Source: Anodontia alba (lineage: Eukaryota; Mollusca; Bivalvia; Lucinida; Lucinidae). Taken from it: a stretch of DNA of 64,000 nt. Made by a program: the position numbers and the translations under genes. Shown here in pieces: positions 1 to 11,635 of the stretch (position 1 is its first letter; each line of letters starts with the position of its first letter). A model generated the notes under the pieces. That model worked only from the letters and a program-made list of their open reading frames with translations. It did no database searches and was not told the DNA's origin. Location: positions 2,787,501 through 2,851,500 of the forward strand of contig OZ024825.1 of assembly GCA_964016985.1 (NCBI GenBank), given 5' to 3'.

Positions 1-89
1 CTCTCCTGAATCTGTGGCTGGATTCAGGTCAAACTTCAATACATACATCACCAGGATTGTGTGAAGAGCTGGTTAGGTTTTGGTAGCCT

Positions 90-380
90 TGATGTCATTT
101 TCAAGGTCACAGTTTTCTTTCTCTTGGTGCTCGCCATTAAGCAAGTAGAGCTAGGAATCAGAACTGGTCAGCTCAGTGCCAGCATGATGTGACTGGGTGG
201 AATATCATGTCAAGTGTCTAGGATGTGATATTTCAGTGAGGCAGCACTCTAAAAGTGATGATGAGAGCACTCTAAAAGTGATGATTGAGCACCCTGCCAC
301 ATCCAGACACCATTGCGATATAACTGGAAGATTGTTGAAAACGACATAAAGCCTGAGTAAAACAAACAAACAAACAAGGT
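90..380 (+). mobile_element. SINE S2, partial copy
   Basis: Contains CACCCTGCCACATCCAGACA, GGAAGATTGTTGAAAACGAC and tail AAACAAACAAACAAAC, shared with 21800-22040. An internal duplication of GCACTCTAAAAGTGATGATG is present at 245-285. Confidence 0.6.
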
Positions 381-641
381 TACAGTTCTCCAGAAGTTGT
401 CAGGTTTTAACCAAACAGCTTGTGTGCACTTTGTCTCCTGGAATAATGTATGGATTTAGGTCAGACTTGCACAGATACAATACTGGGACAGTGCGAAGAG
501 TTGATAAGTTTTGGTGATATTACTCTCATTTGATTTTTAAAATCAGCATGAGACTTAGAATATTGGAGGTAGGGTGACATCTGTTTTCTCCAGAATAAAT
601 TTCAGGTCATTAAGCTGTTAATAGGAAATCCTTTTACTTTT

Positions 642-3302
642 TAGCTCACCTGAGCCAAAGGCTCAAGGTGAGGTATTGTGATCACTCACCGTCCGTCGTC
701 GTCGTCGTCCGTCTGTCCGTCCGTCCGTTCACAATCTTTAAACAACATCTCCTCCTAAACCACTGATTGGATTTTGACCAAATTTCACAGGAATGATCCT
801 TGGTTGATCCTCTTTCAAAGTTGTTCAAATGGTTCCGGTCCATTGCATATCTAGGTCACAGGAGCTAAAAATAGATTTTTTAACTAAAAACTCAAAAAAT
901 CTTCTTGTCAGAAACCACTGGACCGATTTCAATATAATTTTGCAGAAATGTTCCTTTGGTGATCCTCTACCAAGATTGTTCAAGCCATTTGGATTCGTCA
1001 AAAAACATGGCCGCCAGGGGGCGGGGCTTATTTTCCATATATATCTATATAGAAAACTTTAAAAATCTTCTTGTCAGAAACCACTGGACCAATTTCAATA
1101 TAATTTTGCAGAAATGTTCCTTTGGTGATCCTCTACCAAGATTGTTCAAGCCATTTGGATTCGTCAAAAAACATGGCCGCCAGGGGGCGGGGCTTATTTT
1201 CCCTATATATCTGTATAGAAAACTTTAAAAATCTTCTTGTCAGAAACCACAAGACCGATTTCAGTATAATTTTGCAGAAATGTTTTCTTGGTGATCCTCG
1301 ACCAAGATTGTTCGAGACATTTGGATTCGTCAAAAAACATGGCCGCCAGGGTGCAGGGCTTATTTTCCCTATATATCTATATAGAAAACTTTAAAAATCT
1401 TCTCGTCAGAAACCACTGGACCAGTTTCTATATAATTTTGCAGAAATGTTCCTTTGGTGATCCTCTACCAAGATTGTTCAAGCCATTTGGATTCGTCAAA
1501 AAACATGGCCGCCAGGGGGCGGGGCTTAGTTTCCCTATATATATACATGTATCTGTATAGAAAACTTTAAAAAACTTCTTGTCAGAAACCACTGGACCGA
1601 TTTCAATATAATTTTGCAGAAATGTTTCTTTGGTGATCCTCTACCAAGATTGTTCAAAACATTTGGATTGGTCAAAAAACATGTCCGCCAGGGGGCGGGG
1701 CTTATTTTCCCTATATATCTATATAGAAAACTTTAAAAATCTTCTTGTCAGAAACCACTGGATCGATTTCAATATAATTTTGCAGAAATATTCCTTTGGT
1801 AATCCTCTACCAAGATTGTTCAAGCCATTTGGATTCATCAAAAAACATGGCTGCCAGGGGGTGAGGCTTATTTTCCTTGTATATCTATATAGAAATCTTT
1901 AAAAATCTTCTTGTCAGATACCACTGGACCGATTTCAATATAATTTTGCAGAAATGTTCCTTTGGTGATCCTCTACCAAGATTGTTCAAGACATTTGGAT
2001 TCGTCACAAAACATGGCCGCCAGGGGGCGGGGCTTATTTTCCCTTTACATCTATATAGAAAACTTTAAAAAATCTTCTTGTCAGAAACCACTGGACCGAT
2101 TTCAGTATAATTTTGCAGAAATGTTCCTTTGGTTATCCTCTACCAAGATTGTTCAAGCCATTTGGATTCGTCAAAAAGCAGCTGCCAGGGGGCAGGGCTT
2201 ATTTTCCCTATATATCTATATAGAAAAGTTTAAAAATCTTCTTGTCCGAAACCACTGGACCGATTTCAATATAATTTTGCAAAAATGTTCCTTTGGTGAT
2301 CCTCGAGGAAGATTGTTCAAGCCATTTGGATTCGTCAAAAAACATGGCCGCCAGGGGGCGGGGCTTATTTTCCCTATATATCTATATAGAAAAGTTTAAA
2401 GACTTCTTGTCCGAAACCACTGGACCAATTTCAATATAATTTTGCCAAAATGTTCCTTTGGTGATGCTCTACCAAGATTGTTCAAGCCATTTGGATTTGT
2501 CAAAAAACATGGCTGCCAGGGGGCAGGGCTTATTTTCCCTATATATCTATATAGAAAACTTTAAAAATCTTCTCGTAAGAAACAGTTGGACTGAGTTCAA
2601 TGTAACTTGGCAGGAATGTTGCTTTGGTGACCTTCTACCAAGATTGTTCAAGCCTTCATGATATGTCAAAAACCATGGTCCCCAGGTGGGCGGGGCTTAT
2701 TTTTCGTCTATATCTGCATAGAAAATTTTAAAATTCTTATTGTCACATACCCCATGACCGATTTCAATATTACTTGGCTGGAATGTTGCTTTGGTGAACC
2801 CTGTATCAAGATTGTACAAGCAGTCATGATTCGTCAAAAAACATGGCTGCCATGGGGTGGGGCTTATTTTCCCTATATATCTAAATAGAAAACTTTAAAA
2901 ATCTTCTTGTCAGAAACCACTGAACAGATTTCAATATAACTTGGCAGGAATGTTCCTTTTGTGACCCTCTACTAAGTTTGTTCAAGCTTTCATGATTCGT
3001 CAAAAAACATGGCCGTTAGGGCGTAGGGCTTTATAGCTATATAAAACTTTTTAAACCACTGGACCAATTTCAGTATAACTTGGCAGAAATGTTCCTTTGG
3101 TGACCCTCTTTTAAGATTCAGTTCAAGTCGTCAAGATTTGTAAAAAAACATGGCCGGGGGTGTGGTGGAGGGGGGTGGGGGTGGTTAGTGCTATAAAGTT
3201 TATACAAAAATCCTAGAGCAGTGAACTTGCCTGAAACTTCAACAGTAAATATGCAAATCTGTTTGGTCAGGTGAGCGATATAGGACCATCATGGTCCTCT
3301 TG
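642..3302 (+). mobile_element. Helentron/HINE-like non-autonomous element with a central 166-bp tandem array
   Basis: The left end reads TTAGCTCACCTGAGC, followed by a (CGTC/CCGT) microsatellite at 690-730. The right end reads GGTCAGGTGAGCGATATA, then a stem-loop AGGACCATCATGGTCCT and CTTG. Short subterminal inverted repeats (GCTCACCTGA/TCAGGTGAGC), central tandem repeats and a 3' terminal hairpin are the layout known for Helentron-associated elements (HINEs). No transposase or helicase is present. The serial ~90-codon open frames in the array are repeat shadows, not genes. Family assignment is inference from structure. Confidence 0.6.
890..3060 (+). repeat. 166-bp tandem repeat array
   Basis: About 13 copies of a ~166-bp unit containing CTTCTTGTCAGAAACCACTG, TTTTGCAGAAATGTTCCTTTG and ATGGCCGCCAGGGGGCGGGG. 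Central copies are highly similar. One has a 10-bp expansion of the TATATA segment near 1545. Copies after about 2560 decay progressively (for example CATGGTCCCCAGGTGGGCGG). Confidence 0.9.
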
Positions 3303-3522
3303 TATTTTAATAATGCTGCTTTTATTTTTATTTTAAGATGTGACAGAGATTTTATCCAAATCATTTATTTAAATATAATTGAAGATTTTTGCTATCCTCT
3401 TGTTCATTTGGCTGTTTGTTCACTGTAATTACTCATGTCTATTTACTGTTAATAGCCCTTAACTTCTGAAATTCATATCTAAAACTTTTATTTGGCTGGG
3501 GAATGGGGATGATCTGTCAGCA

Positions 3523-3632
3523 ATTTTTTTTCAGAGAAAATAAGGCTTCATATTTCCTGTGATTCCTCTACCTAGCAGATTATTCTTATTAATTGCTAAG
3601 CCTTATTTTCTCTGAAAAAAAAAAAAAAAAAA
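3523..3632. mobile_element. MITE family B' hairpin
   Basis: TTTTCAGAGAAAATAAGGCT / AGCCTTATTTTCTCTGAAAA arms with a decayed inside. It ends about 70 nt before the first Hook exon acceptor. Confidence 0.78.
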
Positions 3633-3703
3633 GGATGTCTCCTACTATTGTGATTGGCATTGTCATGATGGTGCATGATTTATTTTATGTTCTTGCATTA
3701 CAG

Positions 3704-4007
3704 ATTAGCCAATCAAAAAATAATGGAATTAGGTGCTCAAATAGAAGATTTACAAGAGCTTCAAAAAACCACAGTGTCTGGTGATGAAATGGTAGAAATA
3801 CGTAAAAAGTTAAATGAACAAATACAAATGACTCAACAAAAAGACAATGTAATACAGAAAGAGAGAGACACTGTTACTGAGTTACAAACTCAACTTACTA
3901 CACAGAGTGAAAGAATAGAACAATTACAGGATGAAATAGTGAAGAAAGATGAAGAGAAGAGAATAATGGAAGAAAAATACAAGACATATTTAGAAAAGGC
4001 TAAAGCT
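3704..4007 (+). CDS. HOOK: Hook homolog, internal exon (C-terminal coiled coil)
   Basis: This is the first in-window exon of a Hook-family protein, the adaptor that links dynein-dynactin to endosomal and other cargo and forms the FHF complex with FTS/AKTIP and FHIP. The acceptor is ...TTGCATTACAG and the donor GCT|GTAAGT. The first base completes a split codon (incoming phase 2) and the exon ends in phase 0. It encodes about 101 residues of heptad-like, Glu/Gln/Lys-rich coiled coil, from LANQKIMELGAQIEDLQ to KYKTYLEKAKA. The last part matches the Hook motif (YLEKAK followed by VI.(T/S)LD) that continues in the next exon. Earlier exons, including the N-terminal Hook domain, lie outside the window. 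The paralogue cannot be told from this part; invertebrates usually have one Hook gene. Confidence 0.88.
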
Positions 4008-4060
4008 GTAAGTTTGTCCAAAGCTTCAGAGAAGGCATTTTGTTTCAACTGAAAAGTTTT

Positions 4061-4184
4061 GATAATTTTCTGATTTCTCCACAAAATCATATGTTGTTGG
4101 TACTCATTAGAAGCACCTCGCTGGGGTGCTTCTAATGAGTACCCACAAGGTATGTTTTCATAGAGAAATAAGAAAAATATTATC
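4061..4184. mobile_element. MITE family A hairpin
   Basis: Family A: outer arms TTCTTATTTCTCC...GGAGAAATAAGAA, then CATATGTTGTGGGTACTCAT, then an inner hairpin (AGAAGCACCTC...GAGGTGCTTCT). This copy lies 54 nt after the donor of the first Hook exon. Confidence 0.85.
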
Positions 4185-4199
4185 TTGATACCCACTCTG

Positions 4200-6060
4200 A
4201 TGTGGAGCTATGTTTGTTATTATACCCCTGACATAGGAAGTATGTGGGAGAATATAGTTTTCGCTTTTCCGTTTGTCCGTTCATTCATACGTACGTTCGT
4301 TCGTTCGTCTTTCTGTTATGTCGGTGGACACAGGGTCAAAGTTTTTGCGTTAAAGTTTATAAGACCTCATATTTTGAAGACTCTTCGATGGATTTCATTC
4401 ATATTTGGCCTGATGGTAGATATAGGTTTAAAGTTTTTATCAGCACCATCCCCACCCCGGGGATGACCTTGGGGAAAAGGTCACCGACTTGGAATTTTCA
4501 TAAAAAAGTCAAAATTTTTTGTGTTTAAGTTTAAATAGCTATCTCATTATATATATATATATATATATTGAGGAATTTCATTTATATTTGACATGTTGGT
4601 ATATATAGATCTAGAGTCTTACTCAGCATTATCCCCACCCTGTGTGTGACCGAGGTCAAGGTCAAAGACTTAGAATTTTCATATAAAAGTAAAATTTTTT
4701 GCATCTAAGTTTATATAGCCATATCATCAAGACCTTTTATTGAATTTCATTATCCCCTAAGTGAAAGGTTGAGGGGATATAGCTATCAGCAAGGAATCTG
4801 TTCGTCTGTCCATCCGTAGAAGCATTATTTGTTCGTACTTAGTTTTGTCGTAGGGTCAAAGTTTTTACGTTAGAGTTTATAAGACCTTATATTAAGAACA
4901 CCCTTTGATGGATTTCATTCATATTTGGCCTGATGGTAGATATAGGTCTAAAGTTTTTATCACCACCGACCCTACCCCAGGGGATAACCTTGAGTCAAGG
5001 TCACGGACTTAGAATTTTCATAAATAAGTCAAAATTTTGGTGTGTAAGTTTATTTAGCTATACCATCAAGATCCTTTGAAGAATTTCATTTATATTTTAC
5101 ATGTTGGTAGATATAGTCTAGAGTTTTACTCAGCATGATCCCCATCCCGGGGTATGACCTTGAGGTCACGGTCACAGACTTAGAATTTTCATATAAAAGT
5201 AAAAATTTTTGCATCTAAGTTTATATAGCTATATTATCAAGACCTCTTGTTGAATTTCATTATCCTCTTACCAATAAGTTTAGAGGATATAGCTGTCAGC
5301 ATAGAATCCATCCATCCGTCTGTCTGTCCTTAAATGCATTATTGTGCACCCCATAGCTCCTATACCCTTTGAGCTATTTTCAAGAAACTCTGTCAGGTTG
5401 TAGAGGGCATTTGGAAGGATTGTCAGCTACAAAAATGATAACTCTGACTTGGTCCATGAGTTATCTCCCCTAGTCTCCAAAAATTGTCAAACTTTTGTGT
5501 GAAACATAACTTTAAAAAGCTTTAAGATATTTTCATGATAATTCATCAATATGTAGAGGATATTCAGTAGGCATATCACATTCAAGAATGACAACTCTAA
5601 CTGACTCCAGTCTGCAGTTTTCTCCCTTGGTTTTTTAAATCTTTTGTGGGCAATAACTCTTGGAAATTCTTTAAGATATTTTTGTGATACTTTACTGATA
5701 TGTAGAGGACATTGAGTGGGCATGTCACGTTAAAATTTTCATTAAAATTTATATAGCTATATTATGAAGACCCTTTTGTTGGTTTCATTAATATTAAGCA
5801 TGATAGTATATATAGGTCTAAAGTTTTTCTTGGCACCATCCCCAAGCTGGGGCATGGCTTTTAAGTCAGGGTCACATACTTTTCATACAAATGTCATTTT
5901 TGCTTTATATTATAAAGACTGATTGATTTCACTAGTAAATGGTGATAGTTATAAGGTTAGTTTTGTTTAGCTCAATCCCTGCACCAGTGCCTGACCTTTG
6001 AGGTCAAGATCAAGGGCTTCACATTATGTGTGATTAAATTCTTTAAATGTTATAAAATAT
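4200..6060 (+). repeat. Complex dispersed repeat with a ~520-bp higher-order duplication
   Basis: GGTCAAAGTTTTT(G/A)CGTTA at 4337 and 4857, and GATGGTAGATATAGGT at 4413 and 4932, show a ~520-bp repeat. It is built from subunits of ~170-180 bp (TTTCAT..ATATTT...AGATATAG..CTA). It contains Cys-poor, T-rich sequence, CCGTTCATTCATACGTACGT-like microsatellites, a (TA) run at 4549-4568 and a block at 5340-5700 resembling the 46-47 kb repeat. No coding sequence. Confidence 0.7.
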
Positions 6061-6309
6061 AACATACAACTGCCATCTCCAGAGTCAAAGCTACATACTT
6101 TGTTCTTTTTAAAAAGTAGCGGTAGCTCTGGTCGGGGGTATACATGCCCCACTGTGCACTTTGTCTAATTTCTTTGCATGCAGAACTAAATTATTAACCC
6201 TTCCACCTCTGTGTTTCTGAAGCGGACTATTCTGTCTATTAAATTGAGGTTCTATTAACGGCGGTTTGAGCCTCAGACTTAATGATGGCCTCTTCATAAA
6301 ACTTAAACC

Positions 6310-7110
6310 AGTGGGTTGGGGCTTGACGATATGTCTTTGGCTTGGCCAGCCGTGGTTCAACTGTTTGTTTTTATTTACTCTGGCATACAACAGAATTAGC
6401 TATGAGTACTCATCTTTGTTTATCATTGTGATTAATTTGATTTTTATGTTTTCGCTTTGATGCATTGACTGAGTTGGAAGCCTTTATGCGAACCGAATTT
6501 TTTATGTATTTCTGTATTAAGAGTAGCTTTGGGACCCAGGGTGTAGTTGGCTAGCTGTAAAAGTGCTTTATATCCCCTGGTGGTTTATTCTTCTGACCAT
6601 TCTAGGCAGTGGTCCCGGTGTTAGTCTTACTCTTTGTTGCTTTGTGGTTTATTCTATGAGGCGATTTGTTGTTTTTTTTTTGTTTTTGTTTTTTTGTAAT
6701 TTATTTCTTTATTAAGACTACTAATCAGATACCACATTCCATGCATTCATATCATTGTTACAATTATACAAATATATAATAAGTCACATTTTTGCGGGCA
6801 AAAAAAAAAAACAAAAAAAACCGACACAGATTGCACGCCCAGGTGTATACTCAGCGATTTTCAAAGGGACTTTAACAGTCAACATCCACTTGATTTGTTT
6901 TATGTCTTACCTTGTGTTATTTTGTTCCTATGTTTTTCAGTCCTTTTAGCATTGCGATTACCTCGCTTGGGGAAGAGAAAGCTAATCTTAGTGCTTTTCG
7001 TACATTTGTTCTATTTGCGCTTGTTTGGTTTTGTCTGTTTCTTCTTCCTCTTGGGGTCTGGGAAGAGCTATGGTTTGTGATTGTGGCACTCCCTGAACTT
7101 ACCTTTTTTC
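6310..7110 (-). repeat. Dispersed repeat C2, reverse copy split by an insertion
   Basis: Reverse-complement match to 62109-62647 (GCCGTGGTTCAACT at one end, TGTGGCACTCCCTGAAC at the other). The copy is interrupted at about 6672-6890. Confidence 0.7.
6672..6890. mobile_element. ~220-bp insertion inside repeat C2
   Basis: T-rich start and a C-poor body ending ...AACATCCACT. The bordering sequence GATTTGTT is present on both sides (about 6664 and 6892), consistent with an 8-bp target duplication. No coding sequence. Class unknown; a short SINE or hAT-type MITE would fit. Confidence 0.45.
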
Positions 7111-7289
7111 GAATGTGTTCATTATCTCAATAAGAGATGTTGCTTAGGCCAAAATTGAAAACAAAATGGCAAACAGAGATGACAAAATAAAAAAAAAAAG
7201 TCAAACAGTGTAGATCCTAATGAGCCATTTCATCTGGATCTACATTGTTTGCAAAACCTTTTATCTGGTCTGTGGACTTGAAAGGATTA

Positions 7290-8245
7290 ACATGGGTAAA
7301 TAAGCGAGAAAATGTTTGGTAGCATTTATACAAACAAGTAAGAAATGTTTGGTATCATTTAGGTAAACATGTGAGAAACTGTTTGGTAGCATTTAAGTGA
7401 ATAAGTGAGAAAATGTTTGGTAGTATTTAGGTAAATAAGTGAGAAAATGTTTGGTTGCATTTGGGTAAATCAGAAAAGGAGAAAAGGTTTGGTAGCATTT
7501 GGGTAAATCATTGAGAAAATATTTGGTAGCATTTGGGTAAATAAGTGAGAGAATGTTTGGTTGCATTTGGGGAGATCATTGAGAAACTGTTTGGTAGCAT
7601 TTGGGTAGATAAGTGAGAGAATGTTTGGTTGCACTTGGGGAGATCATTGAGAAACCGTTTGGTAGCATTTGGGTAGATAAGTGAGAGAATGTTCGGTAGC
7701 ATTTAGGTAAATAACGTGTGGTTAGGTAAACTGACCATGCTCAACATGACCCCATTGGGTTGACTGGGCCATAAAACCTCAACACAAACAAACAAACAAA
7801 TCATTGAGAAAATGTTTGGTAGCATTTGGATAAAGAAACAAGAAAATGTTTGGTTGCAGTTACCTTAGCATTTTGGTAAATAAGCAAGAAAGTCTTTGGT
7901 AGCATTTGGGTAAAGAAGTGAGAAAATATTTGGTATTATTTAGGTAAATAAGCAAGAAAATATTTGGTAACATACAGGTAAAGAAGTGAGAAAATGTTTG
8001 GTAACATTTAGGTAAATAAATGGGAAAATGTTCAGCAGCTTTTGGGTAAATAAGTGAGAAAATGTTTGGAAGCATTTAGGTAAATAAATGAGAAAATGTT
8101 CAGCAGCTTTTGGGTAAATAAGTGAGAAAATGTTTGGAAGCATTCAGGTAAATAAGTGATAAAATGTTTGGTAGCATTTGGGTAGATCATTTGAGAAAAT
8201 AATTGGTAGCATATGGGGTAAGAAGTGACAAAATGTTTGAAAATT
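7290..8245 (+). repeat. 34-bp minisatellite array
   Basis: Unit GAGAAAATGTTTGGTAGCAT plus TTGGGTAAATAAGT, roughly 24 copies with substitutions (GGAGATCATT variants at 7570-7670, CAGCAGCTTTTGGG at 8033 and 8100). Broken at about 7708-7800 by a SINE tail. Lies in the first in-window intron of the Hook gene. Confidence 0.9.
7708..7800 (+). mobile_element. SINE S1, 3' fragment
   Basis: ACGTGTGGTTAGGTAAACTG to ACCTCAACACAAACAAACAA; identical in layout to the 3' third of the full copy at 38930-39230. Confidence 0.75.
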
Positions 8246-8252
8246 ATATGTA

Positions 8253-8490
8253 TGATGAGCAACATAAAAAAATGGCTCTAATGCCCTGTGTGAACAGTGA
8301 ATTCTCAGATCAGCCTGCATGTCCATGGAGACTGATAATGGTCTTCTCTGTCAATACAACTGTATATTCTACAGTATCTGTTGCTTGTGTAAGCAGACTG
8401 AAGGGCCTGATCAGAACTTACAAATGTTTAAGTAGATCTAGGACTTTTTTGCCTACATATGCATGTCATGAGGGCCTTTTTGTTTATCAT
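8253..8490. mobile_element. MITE family C (decayed)
   Basis: TCTCAGATCAGCCTGCATGT and GGGCCTGATCAGAACTTACA relate it to the family; ends uncertain. Confidence 0.45.
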
Positions 8491-8587
8491 ATTTACATGT
8501 TTGTGGTATTTTATTGTAGCTTTTGTTGAATTTTCAGGTAGCTAAATATTGTTGTGAAAATCATGTTTACTGCTTTAATGCTTTATA

Positions 8588-8730
8588 GCACTCTAGGTAA
8601 AATTTTCAGCAGATGACATACTGAAATATTTTTTCTGATTTTTTGAAAACAATATGCATGTCCAATCCTGTTTTCGGGGGAAAATATCAATTTGTCATCT
8701 GCTGAATTACTCCAGATAGTGCTAAGCATT
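8588..8730. mobile_element. MITE family B, partial, beside a Hook exon
   Basis: Family B ends are AGCACTCTGGGTAAAATTTC(AGCAGACGACAT) and TTGTCGTCTGCTGAATTAGC; the centre is TTTGACATTTCATGCAAATT GTCTCC folded on itself. This copy kept both ends and lost most of the centre. It finishes 22 nt before the acceptor of the 8752 exon. Confidence 0.8.
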
Positions 8731-8751
8731 AAAGATGATAAATATTTTCAG

Positions 8752-8859
8752 GTGATAAAAAGTCTGGATGCCAGGAACCAGTCATCAGGAAGCAGTAATG
8801 ATGTACAGGCGCTGAAAAATAAACTGGCAGAAAAACAGAAATATATAGAGCATTTAGAG
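8752..8859 (+). CDS. HOOK: Hook homolog, internal exon 2
   Basis: A 108-nt exon, phase 0 on both sides, between acceptor AATATTTTCAG and donor GAG|GTAATC. It encodes 36 residues beginning VIKSLDARNQSS and ending KQKYIEHLE. Joined to the previous exon it gives ...LEKAKA-VIKSLD..., and NDVQALKNKLAEK corresponds to the conserved EIQALKNQL-type segment of vertebrate Hook proteins, as I recall it. MITE-derived sequence ends about 22 nt before the acceptor. Confidence 0.9.
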
Positions 8860-8954
8860 GTAATCCTGCATGAGCTCGCCTGAAGAAAAAAGTTCTTCAG
8901 GTGTATGTAGACAGTGAAAACCCAACTCAGCCTGCATATCCTGGCTGCAAGTTG

Positions 8955-9135
8955 GCCTTTATAGAGTCATTCTCTCCCTTTCGCTAATTCAGCAAGGCAG
9001 TTGTCAGTTTCTGGTGAAAGTATGTGCATAAGTATTGGTTAACTGCTTAGAGGACTAAGCTTTCCTAGGAAAAGTGTGGTTAGGTATACATAATGGCTCA
9101 ACAAGACCTTAACTGTGTTGACAGGGCCCTTAAAC
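8955..9135 (+). mobile_element. SINE S1, partial copy
   Basis: AGCAAGGCAGTTGTCAGTTT through GTGTGGTTAGGTATACATAA to CCCTTAAACTCCAAG; head missing and tail diverged. Confidence 0.65.
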
Positions 9136-9364
9136 TCCAAGCCTACAAGCCTGGCAGTCAGTAGGCGCTGTAGAAATTGATGATGAACGGCAAAGACTCT
9201 TAACTGCAAGAATATGCAGGCTCATCTGTTGGTATATGCCTTGAAGTCTCCTGTTCTCATAGTACAGTTTGTCTTTGAATAAAGATGGGTTTTTTTTGTT
9301 TTGTTTTTTTTTCTGGACTTTTTTATAGGAAGGAGTGGCTATTTCATGATGAGTCAGTGTCTTA

Positions 9365-9570
9365 ATGCAAAGCATGCTGTGTGAAAATACAGCAGACAAC
9401 ATTTTTAAATATTTTTCTTATTTCTTTCATACAACAGGCTTTGACATTTCATGCAAATTATCGGCTTTGGAGACAGTTTGCATGAAATGTTTTAGCCTGT
9501 TTTTTGGGAAAAATAAGAAAAAAATACCATCAATTTATCATCTTATGAATTTGCCTAGAGAGCAGTAAAA
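9365..9570. mobile_element. MITE family B
   Basis: CTTTGACATTTCATGCAAAT / ATTTGCATGAAATG-type arms (GTTTGCATGAAATGTTTTAG), B ends on both sides. First intron after the 8859 donor. Confidence 0.8.
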
Positions 9571-9579
9571 GTCCCATCT

Positions 9580-10585
9580 TATTTCACGAGGTAATTTCAA
9601 TGCTTAAAACCTAGGGTTTTTTGGGGGTTTTTTTTGTGCTTTTTTTTTTTTTTTTTTTTGTGGGGACTAATTAGGTAATGTTGGAACCAATTAGGTAATT
9701 CTAGTGGTCGCCCACAATGTATTTTGACCTCCAAAATTAGGCTCAACTTGACTACTGTCAATTGATCAGACAATGGTGCAAACCTCAATCGTTAGTATTA
9801 CATTTGTAATGATAGACTATTTAAATTAAACATTTGAGGAGTTCCTGTTCAGTAGATCAGTATACACACTTGATATGCATGTAACCATCACTAGTAATAC
9901 ACTGTAAGTCCAGTCCATTATTTCTGGAAATCCAGTAGATCAGCGAATTGGCCATGGATCCCAGATTTTCCATAAGCAAAAATTTAAAACTTTAAAATGT
10001 TTGTTGTTATTTTTCTTAATTTGAGAAAAAAAAAAAAACTCTTTGCAATTCATTCAGGTATTCATTTTTCGCACCGATCTTGATACTAAGTTGCTAACAT
10101 GCTGTGAATTGTGACAATTCTATCAGCATCAGTTGGTACAATCATGGCGCAGTCAAAACCTGGGAACCAGAAAATCCAAAATAGCATCCTAGGTAAATGA
10201 AATATAGGGAAATAAATGGTATCCTAAATTGTCAAAATAGGGTGATTCATTGTTTTCAAACGTAGTTTTATCAGCTGGTCTTGATTCAGATCACTTGTTT
10301 GACATAATGCCTCATTGTATATACTACCCTTGAATAATTTTTATCCTATTTCAATTGGGAAATATGGCTGATAGCATGATTGAATGCTAATTAGTGTGAA
10401 TTGATCAGCAGTGTCTTGACAAAATACCACAATGGCAAAACAGGTGTGTTATATGCACCATTATACACATTGTTAATACATTTTCTTGACATATCACAAT
10501 CTGGTTATATCACGATATGGGACCTTGGACCCCTAGTGTCGCGATATATTGAATCTACAGTGTATTTGGATTATATCTTTTGCAG
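9580..10585 (+). other. Hook intron, no element recognised
   Basis: AT-rich unique-looking sequence with a poly-T run (9640-9660) and a poly-A run (10027-10039). No exon with matching phase seen. Confidence 0.4.
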
Positions 10586-10657
10586 AAAGAGCAAGAAGTC
10601 ACAAAGAATATAAGAGATAATGAAGAAAAATTGATGGTGAATGCCTGGTATAATCTA
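10586..10657 (+). CDS. HOOK: Hook homolog, internal exon 3
   Basis: A 72-nt exon, phase 0 on both sides, acceptor TCTTTTGCAG and donor CTA|GTAAGT. It encodes KEQEVTKNIRDNEEKLMV plus NAWYNL. The NAWYN core corresponds to the (S/N)AWYNMG block near the C-terminus of Hook proteins, the best conserved part of the tail and the region known to contact FTS/AKTIP. Too short to be called as an open frame on its own; identified by family match, splice sites and phase. Confidence 0.9.
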
Positions 10658-11130
10658 GTAAGTTAACTAAAAATATCCTTTTCCCCATAGACTTGTAATA
10701 GGAAATGGTTCAGTAGTGTCTTTTTCAAAGGTATTGAATTATTACGAATGAAACATGGCACCATAGGTTATTGTTTATTCAAGGTTTTACTTTTCAAAGC
10801 AGACAGTCCATTTGTATGGCAACTGTAAATTTTGGGATAGTAAATACTAAAAAGTGGTCTCTCTAAATGTTTGAACCAGTCTGACTAAAAGCTTATGATA
10901 AGTTTTTTTATGTTGTCCATACCAACACTTTGGAAGGCTGTACTAGTTTTTCTTCATTGTTCATTTGTCCAATCAAGTTCAGTTACTTGTTTAATGTTCT
11001 GTTAAAGTCTCTAAATATGCATGACACACTGTTGACACACCAGATACTGGTCAGTGCCTAGTTGTCTGGTAGATAAATTATGAAAAATAAGAAAAATATA
11101 ATTAATCAGAGGAGTTAATAATAACTCTGG

Positions 11131-11282
11131 GATATTTTTTTTCTCTTGTTATCGATTCAAACATATGTTGTGGGTCCTCATCAGAAGTGTCGCAGTTAGG
11201 TGCTTTTAATGAGTACCTACACAGGCACTTCTGATGAGTATCAACAACATATGATATTATTGAGAAATAAGAAAAAATATTC
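11131..11282. mobile_element. MITE family A hairpin
   Basis: ACATATGTTGTGGGTCCTCA / GAGTATCAACAACATATGAT arms; inner part expanded. Upstream of the 11636 exon. Confidence 0.8.
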
Positions 11283-11366
11283 CAGAATTATCACCAGATA
11301 CTCTTCCTTAACATCTGATGAATTTACTATTTGCTGATTTAAGCTATAGAGTGCATAAGGTTAATT

Positions 11367-11575
11367 GGGCTGCACTGTGCAAAAAAAAGTGCCTTCAAAT
11401 GTGCAGATTCAGATTATCATGCGCATGCACAAAGTATTATCTGAGCCTTTTCTCTCCATTCTGTGTTCTGTAGTATCCAATGATTCTGTTAGCAGACAGT
11501 GAAGTTCCTGGGCAGGCTGATCTGGGCCTTTGTTGTCCCCATATGCCTGAAGGCATGTCTTTGCATGGGGCAGCC
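11367..11575. mobile_element. MITE family C
   Basis: Ends GGGCTGCACTGTGCAAAAAA / TTTGCATGGGGCAGCC. The interior holds GCTCTCCATTC..., TCCAATGATTCTGTTAGCAG and GGCAGGCTGATCTGGGCCTT. Ends 60 nt before the 11636 exon. Confidence 0.75.
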
Positions 11576-11635
11576 TATTTGCTGTCATCTTGCAGAGAAT
11601 ATCTTTGTTGTTCAAAGTTTGTTGTAATCTTGTAG

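Noticed and set aside
829..2888. Series of overlapping ~90-codon open frames
   Set aside because: They recur every 166 bp with the tandem repeat, share no independent codon signal and lie inside a mobile element.
7508..8326. Minus-strand frames rich in LPKCYQTFSHLFT repeats
   Set aside because: The 34-bp minisatellite read in frames; no coding logic.
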